From: Muraenolepis orangiensis
Lineage: Eukaryota; Chordata; Actinopteri; Gadiformes; Muraenolepididae
Reading direction: 5' to 3'
Assembly (NCBI GenBank): GCA_027704905.1
Contig: CM051004.1
Coordinates: 4,942,128 to 5,006,127, forward strand
Length of the DNA: 64,000 bases
The number at the start of each line of letters is the position of its first letter. The stretch's first letter is position 1. The notes beneath the pieces were generated by a model. That model made no database searches and was not told the origin of the DNA. It worked only from the letters and a program-made list of their open reading frames with translations. Of the stretch, positions 1 to 19,434 are shown in pieces. The position numbers and the translations under genes are program-made.

Positions 1-238
1 CACACACACACCACACCACCACACACACTCATACAGATATTCCCACACACACACACTCATATATACACATACACACACCCATCGATAGACACACACACAC
101 ACACACACATACACACACCCTCATATAGATACGGACACACACACCCAAACACACGCAAACACACACAAATAGTATCACGCATTATCAACCATGCACACAC
201 ACGCACACGCACACGCACACGCACACACACACAGTATC
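1..238. repeat. Degenerate (CA)n microsatellite cluster
   Basis: Runs of CA broken by short AT-rich words and by ACGC variants. No coding signal is seen. Confidence 0.9.
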
Positions 239-725
239 AAGCAGGGTGCACACATAAACACACACTTTATTTTCCGCTCCAAATCCTGGGGAAAGTGTTG
301 CCCACTACTGCCATCTGTTGGCCGCTGCAGACACGTGACACTAACACAATAAACAACCTAACACGTCATTTAAACACCGAAGATAAACTCACAAACAAGG
401 TCCTCGCACCCGTCTCTCCCCTCGGACCGCCGGACGCCGGACGGTAAACGTAAAAAACGGCGAACGCTAAGCGGCGCGTAAACCTGACAATTTGGGGAAA
501 CTTCAAGATGACATCGTCAACACGTCGGTCCAGATGCAGGACGCCCAGTGGTGATGTCACAGTCGAGGTGTCAGAGACTCAATAAACCAGGAGCCCCCCG
601 TCCCGTCGCGGGCCTACCCCTCCCCCCACCCAGCCGGGCCTGGACCCCCCGTCCCCCCCCCCACGGGCCTGGCCCCCGGCCCAAACCCTGGTCTGTCTGG
701 CGTATAAAACCCTGTTTTGATTCAT

Positions 726-726
<1 letters not shown>
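239..726. other. Gene-free stretch, nothing recognised
   Basis: Mixed-composition DNA with a C-rich segment near 595-690. The short open frames here have no recognisable domain and no splice context. I see no gene or RNA. Confidence 0.6.
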
Positions 727-785
<59 letters not shown>

Positions 786-834
786 ATCTCTCTCACTCCC
801 TCTCTCCCTCTCTCTCTCTCTCTCAATCTCTCTC
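727..834. repeat. (CT)n microsatellite
   Basis: Nearly pure CT dinucleotides for about 60 bases, followed by imperfect CT/CCCT. Apparent Leu-Ser open frames are translation of the repeat. Confidence 0.95.
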
Positions 835-1307
835 CGGTTCTAATCAGAGCTGGAGCTGCAGCAGCAGGGCCCCGCTGGGTGAGAGGCTGGGTCTCAGCAG
901 ATGGGGACGTGTCATCCTCACATTAACACGCTCCTAAACATCAGGAACGGGAACAAGTGAATTCAGTTCTCTGAATTCTCTGAGTACAATGGGAGCAGAC
1001 AGGCCTCATCTCACTAGCCACCGGTACACTTGGTGTGCTGATGTGTGTGCGTGGGTGTGTGTGTGTGTGTGTGCGTGTGATTTTTGTACACACGTGTGTA
1101 AAACATGACAAGGAGAAGGCCGGACAGGGTTTCACCGTACCCCTTGGGACTTGGCTTGGCTAGAAAGAATCTGTTTTTAGACGTGAACTTTGATTGAAAC
1201 ACCGACCACTTGTCAAGGTTCTCCGGCGGGAGTCAAACATTTGGAACAGCTGGTTTGTCCTTTCAGTGAAGCTGGTGGACAACAAGCCTCAAACTCTCAT
1301 CCACCAG
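835..1307. other. Gene-free stretch with a short (GT)n
   Basis: A short GT run lies near 1050-1078. The rest is unique-looking DNA without a supported exon. Confidence 0.55.
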
Positions 1308-1436
<129 letters not shown>

Positions 1437-1544
1437 CCCGCTGTTAGCACCTCATTAGGGCCATCGTTGGGGGGGTGACAGCTGCTCAGGATGGGAATCT
1501 CCCTTAATGTTCCTCTTCCTCAGGAGGAGCAGGAGACAGAGGAT

Positions 1545-1835
1545 GGGAGATGAGGAGGAGAAGGAGGAGGAGATGATGGGGAGAAAGAGGTGGAGGAGGA
1601 GGAGGAGAAGGAGGAGGAGGAGGACTATCCTACAAGGCAGACACAGCCTCCAGACAGATGAAACCATGTTGTGCAGAAAGAAAGAGACACAGACAGACAG
1701 ACAGATAGACAGAGACAGAAAGACACACAGAGACAGACGGATAGAGAGACAGAGAGAGAGAGACAGACAGAGACACAGACAGACATACGGACAGAGAAAC
1801 AGACAGAAAGACAGCGAAAGACACATCCATCCTGG
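1545..1835. repeat. GGA-rich tract and (ACAG)n tetranucleotide array
   Basis: A GAG/GGA trinucleotide-rich tract (to about 1625) is followed by degenerate ACAG/AGAC tetranucleotides (about 1680-1820). The 178-codon open frame across this region is repeat translation. Confidence 0.85.
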
Positions 1836-1937
1836 AGTGAGGAGGTGCGAGGAGGGACAGGGAGAACCTGCTCCTCATCTATCCCTCAGGTCCGTCACAC
1901 CATGCAGAACCAGCACAACACAGGAGGAAACAAACGG

Positions 1938-2027
<90 letters not shown>

Positions 2028-2080
2028 CGTTATAGAGAGATAGAGAGAGGTAGAGAGATGGAGAGAGAGAGAGAGCCAGG
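1938..2080. repeat. (GA)n microsatellite
   Basis: Pure GA for about 85 bases, then imperfect GA with TAGA variants. Confidence 0.95.
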
Positions 2081-2169
2081 AGAGCCAGCCAGGAGGGAAC
2101 AGAACTCACAACACATGACCCAAAACATTCTTTAGCTCCGCCCCCTGACCTCACAGGTAGCTAAATAAA

Positions 2170-2202
<33 letters not shown>

Positions 2203-2328
2203 GAGGACAACCTATCCTATTGTTGTTTTATATTATAGTCGTTAAACTGGTTGTTTGTGTAAAGAAGCTTCAGCTGGTTTCTCCCTCTTGGTTCTCAAAG
2301 TAGCAACACAACTAAGCCGGTGACCAAC
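2081..2328. other. Spacer with a short (CA)n
   Basis: Contains (CA)15 at about 2171-2200. No gene is seen. Confidence 0.6.
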
Positions 2329-2715
2329 GACCGGTGATGGTAGACAGGTGATGGTAGACAGGTGATGGTAGACAGGTGATGGTAGACCGGTGATGGTAGA
2401 CAGGTGATGGTAGACAGGTGATGGTAGACAGGTGATGGTAGACAGGTGATGGTAGACCGGTGATGGTAGACAGGTGATTGTAGACAGGTGATGGTAGACA
2501 GGTGATGGTAGACAGGTAATGGTAGACAGGTGATGGTAGACCGGTGATGGTAGACAGGTGATGGTAGACAGGTGATGGTAGACCGGTGATGGTAGACAGG
2601 TGATGGTAGACAGGTGATGGTAGACAGGTGATGGTAGGCCGGTGATGGTAGACAGGTGATGGTAGACAGGTGATGGTAGACAGGTGATGGTAGACAGGTG
2701 ATGGTAGACAGGTGA
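2329..2715. repeat. 14-bp minisatellite, about 27 copies
   Basis: The unit is close to acaggtgatggtag. Scattered variants read ccgg for cagg. The minus-strand open frames (YHHLSTIT-type repeats) result from 14 not being divisible by three and the unit lacking stops in those frames, so they are not genes. Confidence 0.95.
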
Positions 2716-2984
2716 GGTCCCGTCCTGTGCGAGGCAGAGTGTAAACATACAGTCTAACACACAGCGGTCTCTCTCTCTGCGGCCATAAAGACACACGTCC
2801 TCCACAGGTGTGTTTAACGGGGGGCCCCGGCGAGGGAGGCGGGGAAAAGGGGCCCCAGGTGTTTGTCTAGGACTCAGGTTTCACACGGAGCTGAGGACGC
2901 GTCACTTTCATTAACACGTTCATTCCGCCGTGCCACCAGACACAAGGTCACCACCGCTGAGTTATGGGGCTATATATATATACA
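2716..2984. other. Gene-free spacer
   Basis: Short unique-looking DNA without an exon or motif I can support. Confidence 0.5.
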
Positions 2985-3251
<267 letters not shown>

Positions 3252-3350
3252 ATGTGTGCTTATATGATATACCAGTTCATGTGACATTAGTATTAAATAT
3301 CACTAGCAGTTATGTTCTGCTAACCTCCTGCTGTGGTCTGTTCATATGTG

Positions 3351-3955
3351 GTGGTGGTGAGAGAGGAGAGAGAGGAGGGAGAGGAGAGGAGAGGGAGAAC
3401 AGAGAAGAGGGAGGAGAGGAAAAATGAGAGAGAGGGGAGGTAGAGCAGAGAGGAGAGAGAGGAGAACAGAGGGAGGAGGGAGGTGAGAGGAGAGAAAGGA
3501 GGGAGAAGAAAGAGGAGAGCGTGAGAAGAGAGGGGAGAGGAGAGGGAGGAGATAAAGGAGGGTGAGACGAGAGGCGAGGGTGAGACGAGAGGAGAGAGGA
3601 AGGGGTGAGAAGAGAGGAGAGAGGAGAGGGAGAAAAGAGAGGGAAAGGATACATGAGGAGAGAGGAGGTGGAGGAGAAAGGAGAGAGGAGGAAGGAGAGA
3701 GGAGAGAGGAGAGAGAGTAGTGAGGAGAGAGGCAGGAGAGAGGAGTGAGAGTGGTGGGATGGTTTTAAAGCCTTAACCCAGACTATTAGCTCCTCACACT
3801 GATTTATGGCCTCCTCTGAGCCTCTCCATTAAAGCAACACTTTCTGCCAGGGGTAGGAGTAGGGGAGGGAGGAGAAGGAGGGAGGAGAAGGAGGGAGGAG
3901 AAGGAGGGAGGAGAAGGAGAAGGCGTGTGTGTGTTAGGGGGGGGGGGGGGTGCAG
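3351..3955. repeat. Imperfect polypurine (GAGGAGAGA)-rich tract
   Basis: About 400 bases of GAGAGGAG-type purine DNA, then a unique patch. A GGAGAAGGAGG array (about 3850-3925) and a G run near 3938-3950 follow. No gene is seen. Confidence 0.85.
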
Positions 3956-4024
3956 GTGTCTGCCGGGGAGTTTGAGGTGAGCTGGACTGTTTCAATGGCC
4001 CCATTATGAAGCCAACATGTGCAG

Positions 4025-4025
<1 letters not shown>

Positions 4026-4089
<64 letters not shown>

Positions 4090-4115
4090 TCAAATTACAT
4101 CTGTTTAGGCAGACA

Positions 4116-4172
<57 letters not shown>

Positions 4173-4211
4173 GCATACAGACACACTAATCATAGACATG
4201 TGCACACAGCT

Positions 4212-4293
<82 letters not shown>
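4026..4293. repeat. Three (CA)n blocks
   Basis: Blocks at about 4026-4085, 4120-4171 and 4216-4293 are separated by short unique spacers. Confidence 0.95.
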
Positions 4294-4296
<3 letters not shown>

Positions 4297-4508
4297 GTTA
4301 ATACACAGGTCCTGAAGCGCTGGTCAGTACTCAGGGTTCTGTTCCTCTGTTTGCCAAGCAGATTAATTTCAGGGCGGGAGGTTACAATATGTTTCTCACA
4401 CTAACTCACATTTACACAGTATGACATCATCACGTCCAATCTGCAGGGGGATCATCATGAGGTCTGTGATGGTTGGACAGGAGCTGCTGACCAACACCTC
4501 ACACACCG

Positions 4509-4790
4509 AGGTAAGTATCTGACTCTAACAGAGTCCTGTGTCCATTGAGGTATCTGACTCTAACAGAGTCCTGTGTCCATTGAGGTATCTGACTCTAACA
4601 GAGTCCTGTGTCCATTGATGTTTCTGACTCTAACAGAGGCCTGTATCCATTGAGGTATCTGACTCTAACAGCGTCCTGTGTCCATTGAGGTATCTGACTC
4701 TAACAGAGTCCTGTGTCCATTGAGGTATCTGACTCTAACAGAGTCCTGTGTCCATTGAGGTATCTGACTCTAACAGAGTCCTGTATTCAT
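4509..4790. repeat. 35-bp minisatellite, about 8 copies
   Basis: Each unit contains the near-palindrome gactctaacagagtc followed by ctgtgtccattgagg. Variants are point changes. Confidence 0.95.
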
Positions 4791-4978
4791 GAGGACTATG
4801 ACACAAACACACACACACACACTCTCCAGTAGCAGTTTATCCGTATAACCCTGACTCAGAGTGAGAGTTAAGGGCTTCATAGGTCCATCTTACAGCACAC
4901 CCTAACCCTCGAGGAGAGACTCCACTCCAAGAGACCCAGCAGAGGGACCGTCCTCCGGGGACATGAGGAGGGCAACAT

Positions 4979-5002
4979 TGGGGGGGGGGGGGGGGGGGGG
5001 GG
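4979..5002. repeat. Poly-G run
   Basis: About 22 consecutive G. It is prone to length error and a G-quadruplex candidate. Confidence 0.95.
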
Positions 5003-6255
5003 ATGTACAACGGTAGCACAAGACAAGCATGTGATCTCTGCTAGCGGGTTGCAGGGTAGCGTTAGCGCCGGCGGTGCTAATGTGACCTGGCAGTAAATGG
5101 GGAAGCTCATTAGCAATCAGAACCTCAGCGTTTAGCTGCCATTACGTTGCATTCCGCTTCCTGGTGTCTGAGGGTTAGTTTTCCATGTGTCCCTTTCAAT
5201 TGAATCCCATGAGGTGCAGGGTCTGATGTTCTCGTCTGGTACTCTCGGTTCTACCTCCAGCTACACATCACGTCTTCATCGGACCGCTCCATGTCTGTTT
5301 CCAGTTGAAACCAGAGGATGGCAGATTTGATACAGACACTAACTGGCTTTAAGAGGAACAGACAGAGTGCTCACTTTGGACCGGCTGTCTTGCTGTTTAA
5401 AGAATCTTTATTTTGGCTTCAGATCATATTTTAAGAGTTTTAAAGAGAGCACATGATTATTGTAAACCAGTAGTTTAAATGAGGGAGAACCGTAACGTTG
5501 CACTGTTTCACTACAGCCCCCACTGTCTCAAGACGTTTTCTGTGAAGACTTCATTTAGAACCGATAACGCTGACACTGTGCAGGTTTAACGCTGATAGCT
5601 TTAGGACAGACTAAACTGGTTTTAATTTGACCAACGAGGTTAACCCTGACCCTCGCCTTAACCCCCGTGATCTCCACGGGGGGGTTAGAGAACAGGGGCG
5701 CTTTCTCTATTCAAACTAACCTTCATGACTTTATAAGTGTGAAAGGGAATTAAGCGTGTTATTCAAACGTCACGTGGAGTCAAACGGTGAATTAAAGCGT
5801 GGATAAAGAGACTGACTTCAGACCACAGTTTGTTCAACACCACCCTGGATGTTTCAGCCCTGACCTCCGAGAAGCCAGCGTGGAACCACAAGGTGACTGA
5901 GCCCTGATGCTGATGGAGCCACTAAGACCTCCCACCTCCACCAACACCACAACTGTTGCCAAGGTGAACACGGAATCCACCAATGAGGGCCTGAGCTGCC
6001 GGGATGCTGCGGTGCATCCATACAGCCAGCTGTCGAGGGCGTTCTGACAGATGTGTACCACCACACCGAGGTCAAGCTCCTCCTCGCACTCCTACAGTAA
6101 CATAACAAAGAGTACATGCGGGCATAGTGTATATTCACTGAACTATAGTACAGTACAAGATGTTTTGGATATCAATTAATTGTTCTGAAAACTAAATGCA
6201 GCCATTGAAATGGTGACTAATTAGGTCATCCAGAGCTTCCAGTGAATTCATTCAA
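5003..6255. other. Unique intergenic DNA, no gene seen
   Basis: Low-repeat sequence. Open frames near 5834-6138 on the minus strand have no recognisable domain, start context or splice structure. No RNA gene is recognised. Confidence 0.5.
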
Positions 6256-6716
6256 CATTTTATTAAGTAGCAGGTAGGGGTTAGACAGTACAGAGACTGG
6301 TCATTCAGGAGCAGGTAGAGGTTAGACAGTACAGAGACGGGTCATTCAGGAGCAGGTAGGGGTTAAACAGTACAGAGACGGGTCATTAAGGAGCAGGTAG
6401 GGGTTAGACAGTACAGAGACAGGTCATTAAGGAGCAGGTAGGGGTTAGACTGTACAGAGAGGTCATTAAGGAGCAGGTAGGGGTTAGACAGTACAGAGAC
6501 GGGTCATTAAGTAGCAGGTAGGGGTTAGACAGTACAGAGACGGGTCATTAAGGAGCAGGTAGGGGTTAGACAGTACAGAGACGGGTCATTAAGGAGCAGG
6601 TAGAGGTTATAGAGTAGAGAGACAGGTCAAGTAGGAGCCAATAGGGGTTAGACAGTACAGAGACAGGTAATCAAGGACCAGGTAGGGGTTCGACAGTACA
6701 GAGACGGGTTGCTTCA
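6256..6716. repeat. 41-bp minisatellite family A, locus 1 (about 11 copies)
   Basis: The unit includes aggagcaggtaggggttaga, then cagtacagagacgggtcatt. The same unit in the same orientation recurs at about 38200-39125 and 53460-53830. Confidence 0.95.
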
Positions 6717-7521
6717 GGATGCCTGAGAGTGCAGACTTTGGGGTGTGAGTCAGAAGCCTTAATCACTTAATACACTATCCCACCAGCCTTATCCTGGGTC
6801 TCATCCAGTATATATGTTGATGAGACAGCCCTCCTCACCCGGGATGGGGAGGGAGGAGAGGGAGGAGAGGAAGAGCTCATCTGTGACACTCCAGCGTAGC
6901 GATGGTTCACCTGGACGCTGATATTCCTCATATTCCTTATTTTAAATGGCTTGAGGCAGACTCTCCTGGACAGCTCACCTGACAGCCCTGTTAACTGTGA
7001 TTTATACACCGGGACCACTCTATTGTGTTGGATTTCCGGCGCCCAAATGGAACATTCTTGACATTTCTATAAAAACCTGGAGGGGGTGGTGGGGGGGAGA
7101 CCATCCATCTCCGTCTGACGGGACGAGGCGGGAGACTTAGGTGAGCTGCTCCGGAAATAGAGAGTCACCAAGCGAAGCGGAGCTCTCTTCCTCAGGGTCT
7201 CATAAACCAGACAGAGATAGACTACAGTCAACACGCTTATATTCACCCTAAAACTCCATTTCCCTACAATTAAGTATACCAAGTAAGGCAGAATTGCATG
7301 ACCTATCTTTGATCTCGAGTTCAACAATATTCCAAAAGGCGGGTTAACTTCTTGTTAATTTCACGGTAAAAAATGACATAAATATGAAATAGGTTAAAGT
7401 GTGGCGTAAACATAAGTACACACACGACGACCATCCCTTTACTTTAGTCATCATAGTGCTTACTTAGCTGTGAGTTACGTCTGCTGCTACTAGTATCCCA
7501 ATTAGTCTCACTTGTGTCGGG

Positions 7522-7569
<48 letters not shown>

Positions 7570-7979
7570 CTGCTTCATAAATCTAGGCCGAAGAATGTGC
7601 TGTGGAGAATTAAAATAACAAAGCGGGAGAAAACACAGGCCATGGTGGAGGCGATATTGATTTTATTTGCTACTTAAAGGGGAAGTGTATGGATACGTCT
7701 CCTCCAGAGAACGAGGCTAATTTCCCAGCGGAACACAAAGGATACTCGCTGGGAAAGGCGTGAAAAATTGGGTCCAGATTTTCCAGGAGCCTGTGACCCA
7801 AGCAGAGATGTATAGTGTGTTATTAAACAGAGGGGAAAGCTGTTTCTCTTGAACACAGCCCAAACACATCCAGTTCTGCGGTCGCACTCTCAAAGTTTCT
7901 ATCTTAAAGTAGGTTGTAATCCAAAATGGCCAACGACACTAAGTCCTTTTCTCAAGGTCTCACCTTTCTGCCATCCTGT
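6717..7979. other. Intergenic DNA with (CA)n
   Basis: Contains (CA)n at about 7525-7567. Minus-strand frames near 6767-7018, 7067-7327 and 7674-7856 show no domain I recognise. No gene is supported. Confidence 0.5.
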
Positions 7980-8815
7980 CAGACTCTATTGGTAGGACTA
8001 GCTCTGAGACTCTATTAGTACTCTATTGGTACGACTAGCTCTGAGACTCTATTAGTACTCTATTGGTACGACTAGCTCTGAGACTCTATTAGTACTCTAT
8101 TGGTACGACTAGCTCTGAGACTCTATTGGTACTCTATTGGTACAACTAGCTCTGAGACTCTATTGGTACTCTATTGGTACAACTAGCTCTGAGACTCTAT
8201 TGGTACTCTATTGGTACGACTAGCTCTGAGACTCTGTTGGTATGACTAGCTCTGAGACTCTATTAGTACTCTATTGGTACAACTAGCTCTGAGACTCTAT
8301 TGGTACTCTATTGGTACAACTAGCTATGAGACTCTATTGGTACTCTATTGGTACGACTAGCTCTGAGACTCTGTTGGTATGACTAGCTCTGAGACTAATT
8401 TGGTACAACTAGCTCTGAGACTCTATTGGTAGGACTAGCTCTGAGACTCTATTGGTACAACTAGCTCTGAGACTCTATTGGTATGACTAGCTCTGAGACT
8501 ATTGGTATGACTAGCTCTGAGACTCTATTGGTACAACTAGCTCTGAGACTCTATTGGTATGACTAGCTCTGAGACTCTATTGGTACAACTAGCTCTGAGA
8601 CTCTATTGGTATGACTAGCTCTGAGACTATTAGTACTCTATTGGTATGACTAGCTCTGAGACTCTATTGGTATGACTAGCTCTGAGACTATTAGTACTCT
8701 ATTGGTATGACTAGCTCTGAGACTCTATTGGTATGACTAGCTCTGAGACTATTAGTACTCTATTGGAATGACTACCTGAGATTCCATTGGTACGACTAGC
8801 TCTGAGACTATTGCT
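7980..8815. repeat. 26-bp minisatellite with a 13-14-bp sub-unit
   Basis: The unit contains ggtacgactagctctgagac followed by tctatt. Many copies carry an extra tattagtactc block, giving a higher-order length pattern. About 30 units. Confidence 0.9.
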
Positions 8816-9300
8816 ACTAGCTCTCTCCCTGCGTACAACATGATATATCTCTGTAGCCCTGCATGCTCACATTACATTCATGCCAGCTTGTTCTTATCGT
8901 GTTAAATATTTACAGTGTAGACACCAGCTTCCCCTTGGTGAGTGTATGCTTGTTCATTTTTAAATATTTTATGAAATAAACATCAAATACAAAACGACTA
9001 TGCCAAATACTGGTGTCTCCCTAAAGATTCTGTCAGCGAAGTTGGGAATATTAATTTGTACTCTCTGACTGTATTTACAGTTGTGTCACTTTTAAGCAAC
9101 ACAAACTACATATCTTCACTGTAAATTGCTTTACATAAATACATGCGTGGTCTAAACATCTAAATACCATTGGTCATTCGCATCACTGCATTTAGTGAGA
9201 CACTTAGTCCGCAAAGCGTTCCATACTGTAGTGACATACACTTTCATAGTTAATGTGTCACCAACAATTAAGAAACAACCAGTCTCCTCTGACATAACGT
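8816..9300. other. 5' flank of the elastase-like gene
   Basis: AT-rich unique DNA. No exon is supported. Confidence 0.5.
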
Positions 9301-9301
9301 C

Positions 9302-9436
9302 CACCTGTGGAACTGGAGCTTCTTCCCAGCTGTTATCGACTGTGAGAGCTGATAAACGTGGGGTCACCGGGGCCACCGTGGGTCTACCCTCTCCCTGGTC
9401 TGGAGCCGCAGACAGGATATAAAACAGGGTATAAAG
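9302..9436 (+). promoter_or_regulatory. Pancreatic-type promoter of the elastase-like gene
   Basis: An E-box CACCTG (9302-9307) is followed about two helical turns later by a TC-box-like CTTCCCA (9322-9328). That is the bipartite arrangement known for PTF1 sites in acinar protease promoters. Two TATA-like words follow, tataaaac (9418-9425) and tataaagg (9430-9437). They lie 60-75 bases before the ATG at 9494. The motif reading is direct; PTF1 binding is inference. Confidence 0.5.
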
Positions 9437-9493
9437 GCACCAGGTTGAGCCAGACCAGAGTGAGCCCACGAGAGAAGGGAAAGGGCGGAAAAC

Positions 9494-16240
<6,747 letters not shown>

Positions 16241-16281
16241 GCTCTGGATGACAGGAGAGGATCTATCAATACACTTATTTT

Positions 16282-16287
16282 AATAAA
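16282..16287 (+). terminator. Poly(A) signal AATAAA of the elastase-like gene
   Basis: AATAAA lies 42 bases after the stop codon. Short 3' UTRs like this are usual for pancreatic protease genes. Confidence 0.8.
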
Positions 16288-16339
16288 CTGTTTTTTAACC
16301 TTTTGGATTTAACTGACTTAACTTTACCATATATAATAA

Positions 16340-16855
16340 GGAGATGTGACAGGTAGTGGTCTGACAGGTATAGGTATGACAGGTGTAGGTATGACAGGTG
16401 GAGGTGTAACAGGTGGAGGTGTAACAGGTGGAGGTGTGACAGGTGTGTGACAGATGGAGGTGTGACAGGTGGAGGTGTGACAGGTGTGTGACAATTGGAG
16501 GTGTGACAGGTGGAGGTATAACAGGTGTGTGTCAGATGGAGGTGTGACAAGTGGCGGTGTGACAGATGGAAGTGTGACGTGTGTGACAGGTGAAGGGGTG
16601 ACATATGTGTGACAGGTGGAGGTGTGACACGTGTATGACAGGTGTAGGTGTGACACGTGTATGACAGGTGTAGGTGTGACACGTGTATGACAGGTGTAGG
16701 TGTGACACGTGTATGACAGGTGTAGGTGTGACACGTGTATGACAGGTGTAGGTATGACAGGTGTAGGTATGACAGGTGTGTGACAGGTGGAGGTATGACA
16801 GGTGTGACAGGTGGAGGTATGACAGGTGGAGGTGTGACAGGTGGAGTAGTGACAT
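16340..16855. repeat. Degenerate 13-15-bp minisatellite
   Basis: Units such as gacaggtgtaggtgt and gacaggtggaggtgt. Pro/Thr/His-rich minus-strand frames are repeat translation. Confidence 0.9.
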
Positions 16856-17696
16856 GTGTGCTCTGTCTAAAGAGTGGTATAACTCTGCTCCAGACCCTCT
16901 GGCAATGTGTCAGCATCAGTGAATTATCAACTGACAGTTAACACGTGACCTCTGACCTGACACGTCAACAGCTGGTCCTCCCCGGGAGCGTTGACAAGTA
17001 AGAATCATACTCCAACTGTTCAACCCCTGAAGAGACAAGGAGGACGATCATCCATCACCCACAATGCACCTGCACTCTGGTCGCTCTTCAGATTAATTGC
17101 CAGATTGTGGATTACCAAATCCTTTTCTGTTATGAACTACTATGAATAGTGAAAATTAAAGGTGATCGGATGTATCCAAAAATAGTGTAACGCCAATTAT
17201 TGTATTTTTCTCACAATGGGGGTATTAACGTTTTAAAATGAGAAAAGACAAGAGGTTAACCCTAATCTAATATTAGTAATCCGGCGCCACCTGCTGGTGG
17301 ATGCTGGTAGTTGACTCACACCCCCAGAGGTCTGCAGCGCCCCACAGTGGAGGGAGGTGGAATTACTAAAATTAAACAAACAAATGAACTAAAATACTAA
17401 TAAACTGTTATAGAGAGACATGGTCGAAACAACTCAATATCCAAAATCCACACTGGCCTTCATTTCCTTCTGTTGTGTTTTAAATCATTGTATGTTATTG
17501 TGTTATGGGTTATTGTGAATTACAGTAATGTCTTCTGGTCTTTATCCCTTTTGTCTCTTGATGTCTGAGTGTTACAGTTACCATTACAGTTTAAGGACAT
17601 GGAGATGTTAAATATTTGTAATATAATTCTATTTTTAAACATTATTATGTTCTAGCTTCACCGTTAAACATCAAGAGGTTAAAATTGAGATGTTTA
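16856..17696. other. Intergenic DNA, no gene seen
   Basis: AT-rich unique-looking DNA. Nothing further is recognised. Confidence 0.5.
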
Positions 17697-18172
17697 TACC
17701 TCCAAGATTCAAGATTCAAGATTCAAGAATTGTATTTGCCATTTGCAACACACAAGTATAATGGATTGCTTACTCCCCATTCCCTCCCGCAGTATGACAT
17801 TCTAGAACAATACTATACAAATACTATACACAATCAAAATAACAAATGGAACATTAAAAGAACAATAAAGTGATTGGTGGATGATACGTGCTATATGTGT
17901 TATATTGTGCAAAAAACATTTGCACGTGCCAGTGGTGCAGCAGCATCTTCAATACAGTGCAGTCACTGTAATGAGTAATGAATATGAGTCCAGAAAGTCC
18001 AGCTAAAGCATGATAGTGTAATGTTAATGACATGTTATGATAGTAGCAGCACTCCTGGCAGTTCAGTAGGCACACGCCTGTGGATAAAAACTGTCCTTGA
18101 ACCTGGTTGTCCTTATACTGATGCTGCGGAACCCGCGACCAGACGGTAGGGGGAGAAGAGCCCAGGGTGATT
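17697..18172 (-). mobile_element. L2-type LINE 3' end, truncated
   Basis: On the minus strand the region encodes a degraded LINE C-terminus (RGFRSISIRTTRFKDSFYPQ). A 3' UTR follows, ending in a repeated attcaag tail with the phrase gccatttgcaa. The same 3' UTR words occur at 19440-19560, 22050-22160 and 59400-59640. Confidence 0.8.
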
Positions 18173-18204
18173 GCGGTCCTTCAGAGGACATATGAAGCAT
18201 AAAA

Positions 18205-18462
18205 CATGTATAAAGTATAAAGGTGTGTATAATAAGTATGAAAGTGTGTATATTAAGTATGAAGGTGTGTATATTAAGGATTAAGGTGCGAATATGAAGT
18301 ATCAAGGTGTGTGTATATTAAGTATTAAGGTGTGTAAATAAAGTATCATGGTGTGTATATTTAGTATTAAGGTGTGTATATGAAGTATCAAGGTGTGTAT
18401 ATTAAGTATTAAGGTGTATATATGAAGTATTACGGTGTGTAAATGAAATATCAAGGTGTATA
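18205..18462. repeat. 20-22-bp minisatellite, left part
   Basis: Units such as aagtattaaggtgtgtatat. It continues at 18797 after an insertion. Confidence 0.85.
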
Positions 18463-18790
18463 TATTCAGATTCAGATTCAGATTCAGAAAACTTTATTAA
18501 TCCCGAGGGAAATTAAGGTGCAACAGTTGACACAGGGGGAATAAATGCACACACAAGAATACTAAAACCTAAGCTAAAAAACAAAACAACAACTAACTCA
18601 AATAAAAACTATTATAAACAAAAATAGTTAAAATAATTCTAAATGAAGTCTAAATGTATTGATAAGTGAAGATAATTACAGTATTATAACAGTAGTACGT
18701 AGGTATATACAATACACAACAATACGTATAGTGCAAATTGGCAGAATAATATATTAATAAATAATTCGACTGAAAAGTGACATGTGAAAA
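18463..18790 (-). mobile_element. LINE/SINE 3' fragment inserted in a minisatellite
   Basis: Starts with gattcag repeats, then aaaactttattaatcccgag, a phrase common at the 3' ends of fish non-LTR retroposons read on the minus strand. The same tandem repeat flanks both sides, so this is an insertion into the array. Confidence 0.65.
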
Positions 18791-18796
18791 AGTGAA

Positions 18797-18945
18797 AAAT
18801 GAAGTATCAAGTATGAAGTATCAAGGTGTATATATGAAGTATCAAGGTGTATATATGAAGTATAATGGTGTTTACATGACATATCAAGGTGTGTATAGGA
18901 AGTATAAAGGTGTTTATATGACGTATCAAGGTCTGTATAATCTAG
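18797..18945. repeat. 20-22-bp minisatellite, right part
   Basis: Units such as gaagtatcaaggtgtatata. Same family as 18205-18462. Confidence 0.85.
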
Positions 18946-19059
18946 GTCAGGTGAACTAGTTGAGCCCAGGTGTGAGTGGTGATTTTATGTCTTTATGGTC
19001 CACATTATGGAGCAGAGCTGCTGGGTGGTGCAGAGCAATGACTTCAACCTCCCTCACCC

Positions 19060-19391
<332 letters not shown>

Positions 19392-19434
19392 CGATGGGAT
19401 TCTCCTTCTCCAGACTCTGGGACTCGTCGTAAAG

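Noticed and set aside
5834..6138. Possible small minus-strand gene
   Set aside because: No domain, no conserved start, no splice or promoter context.
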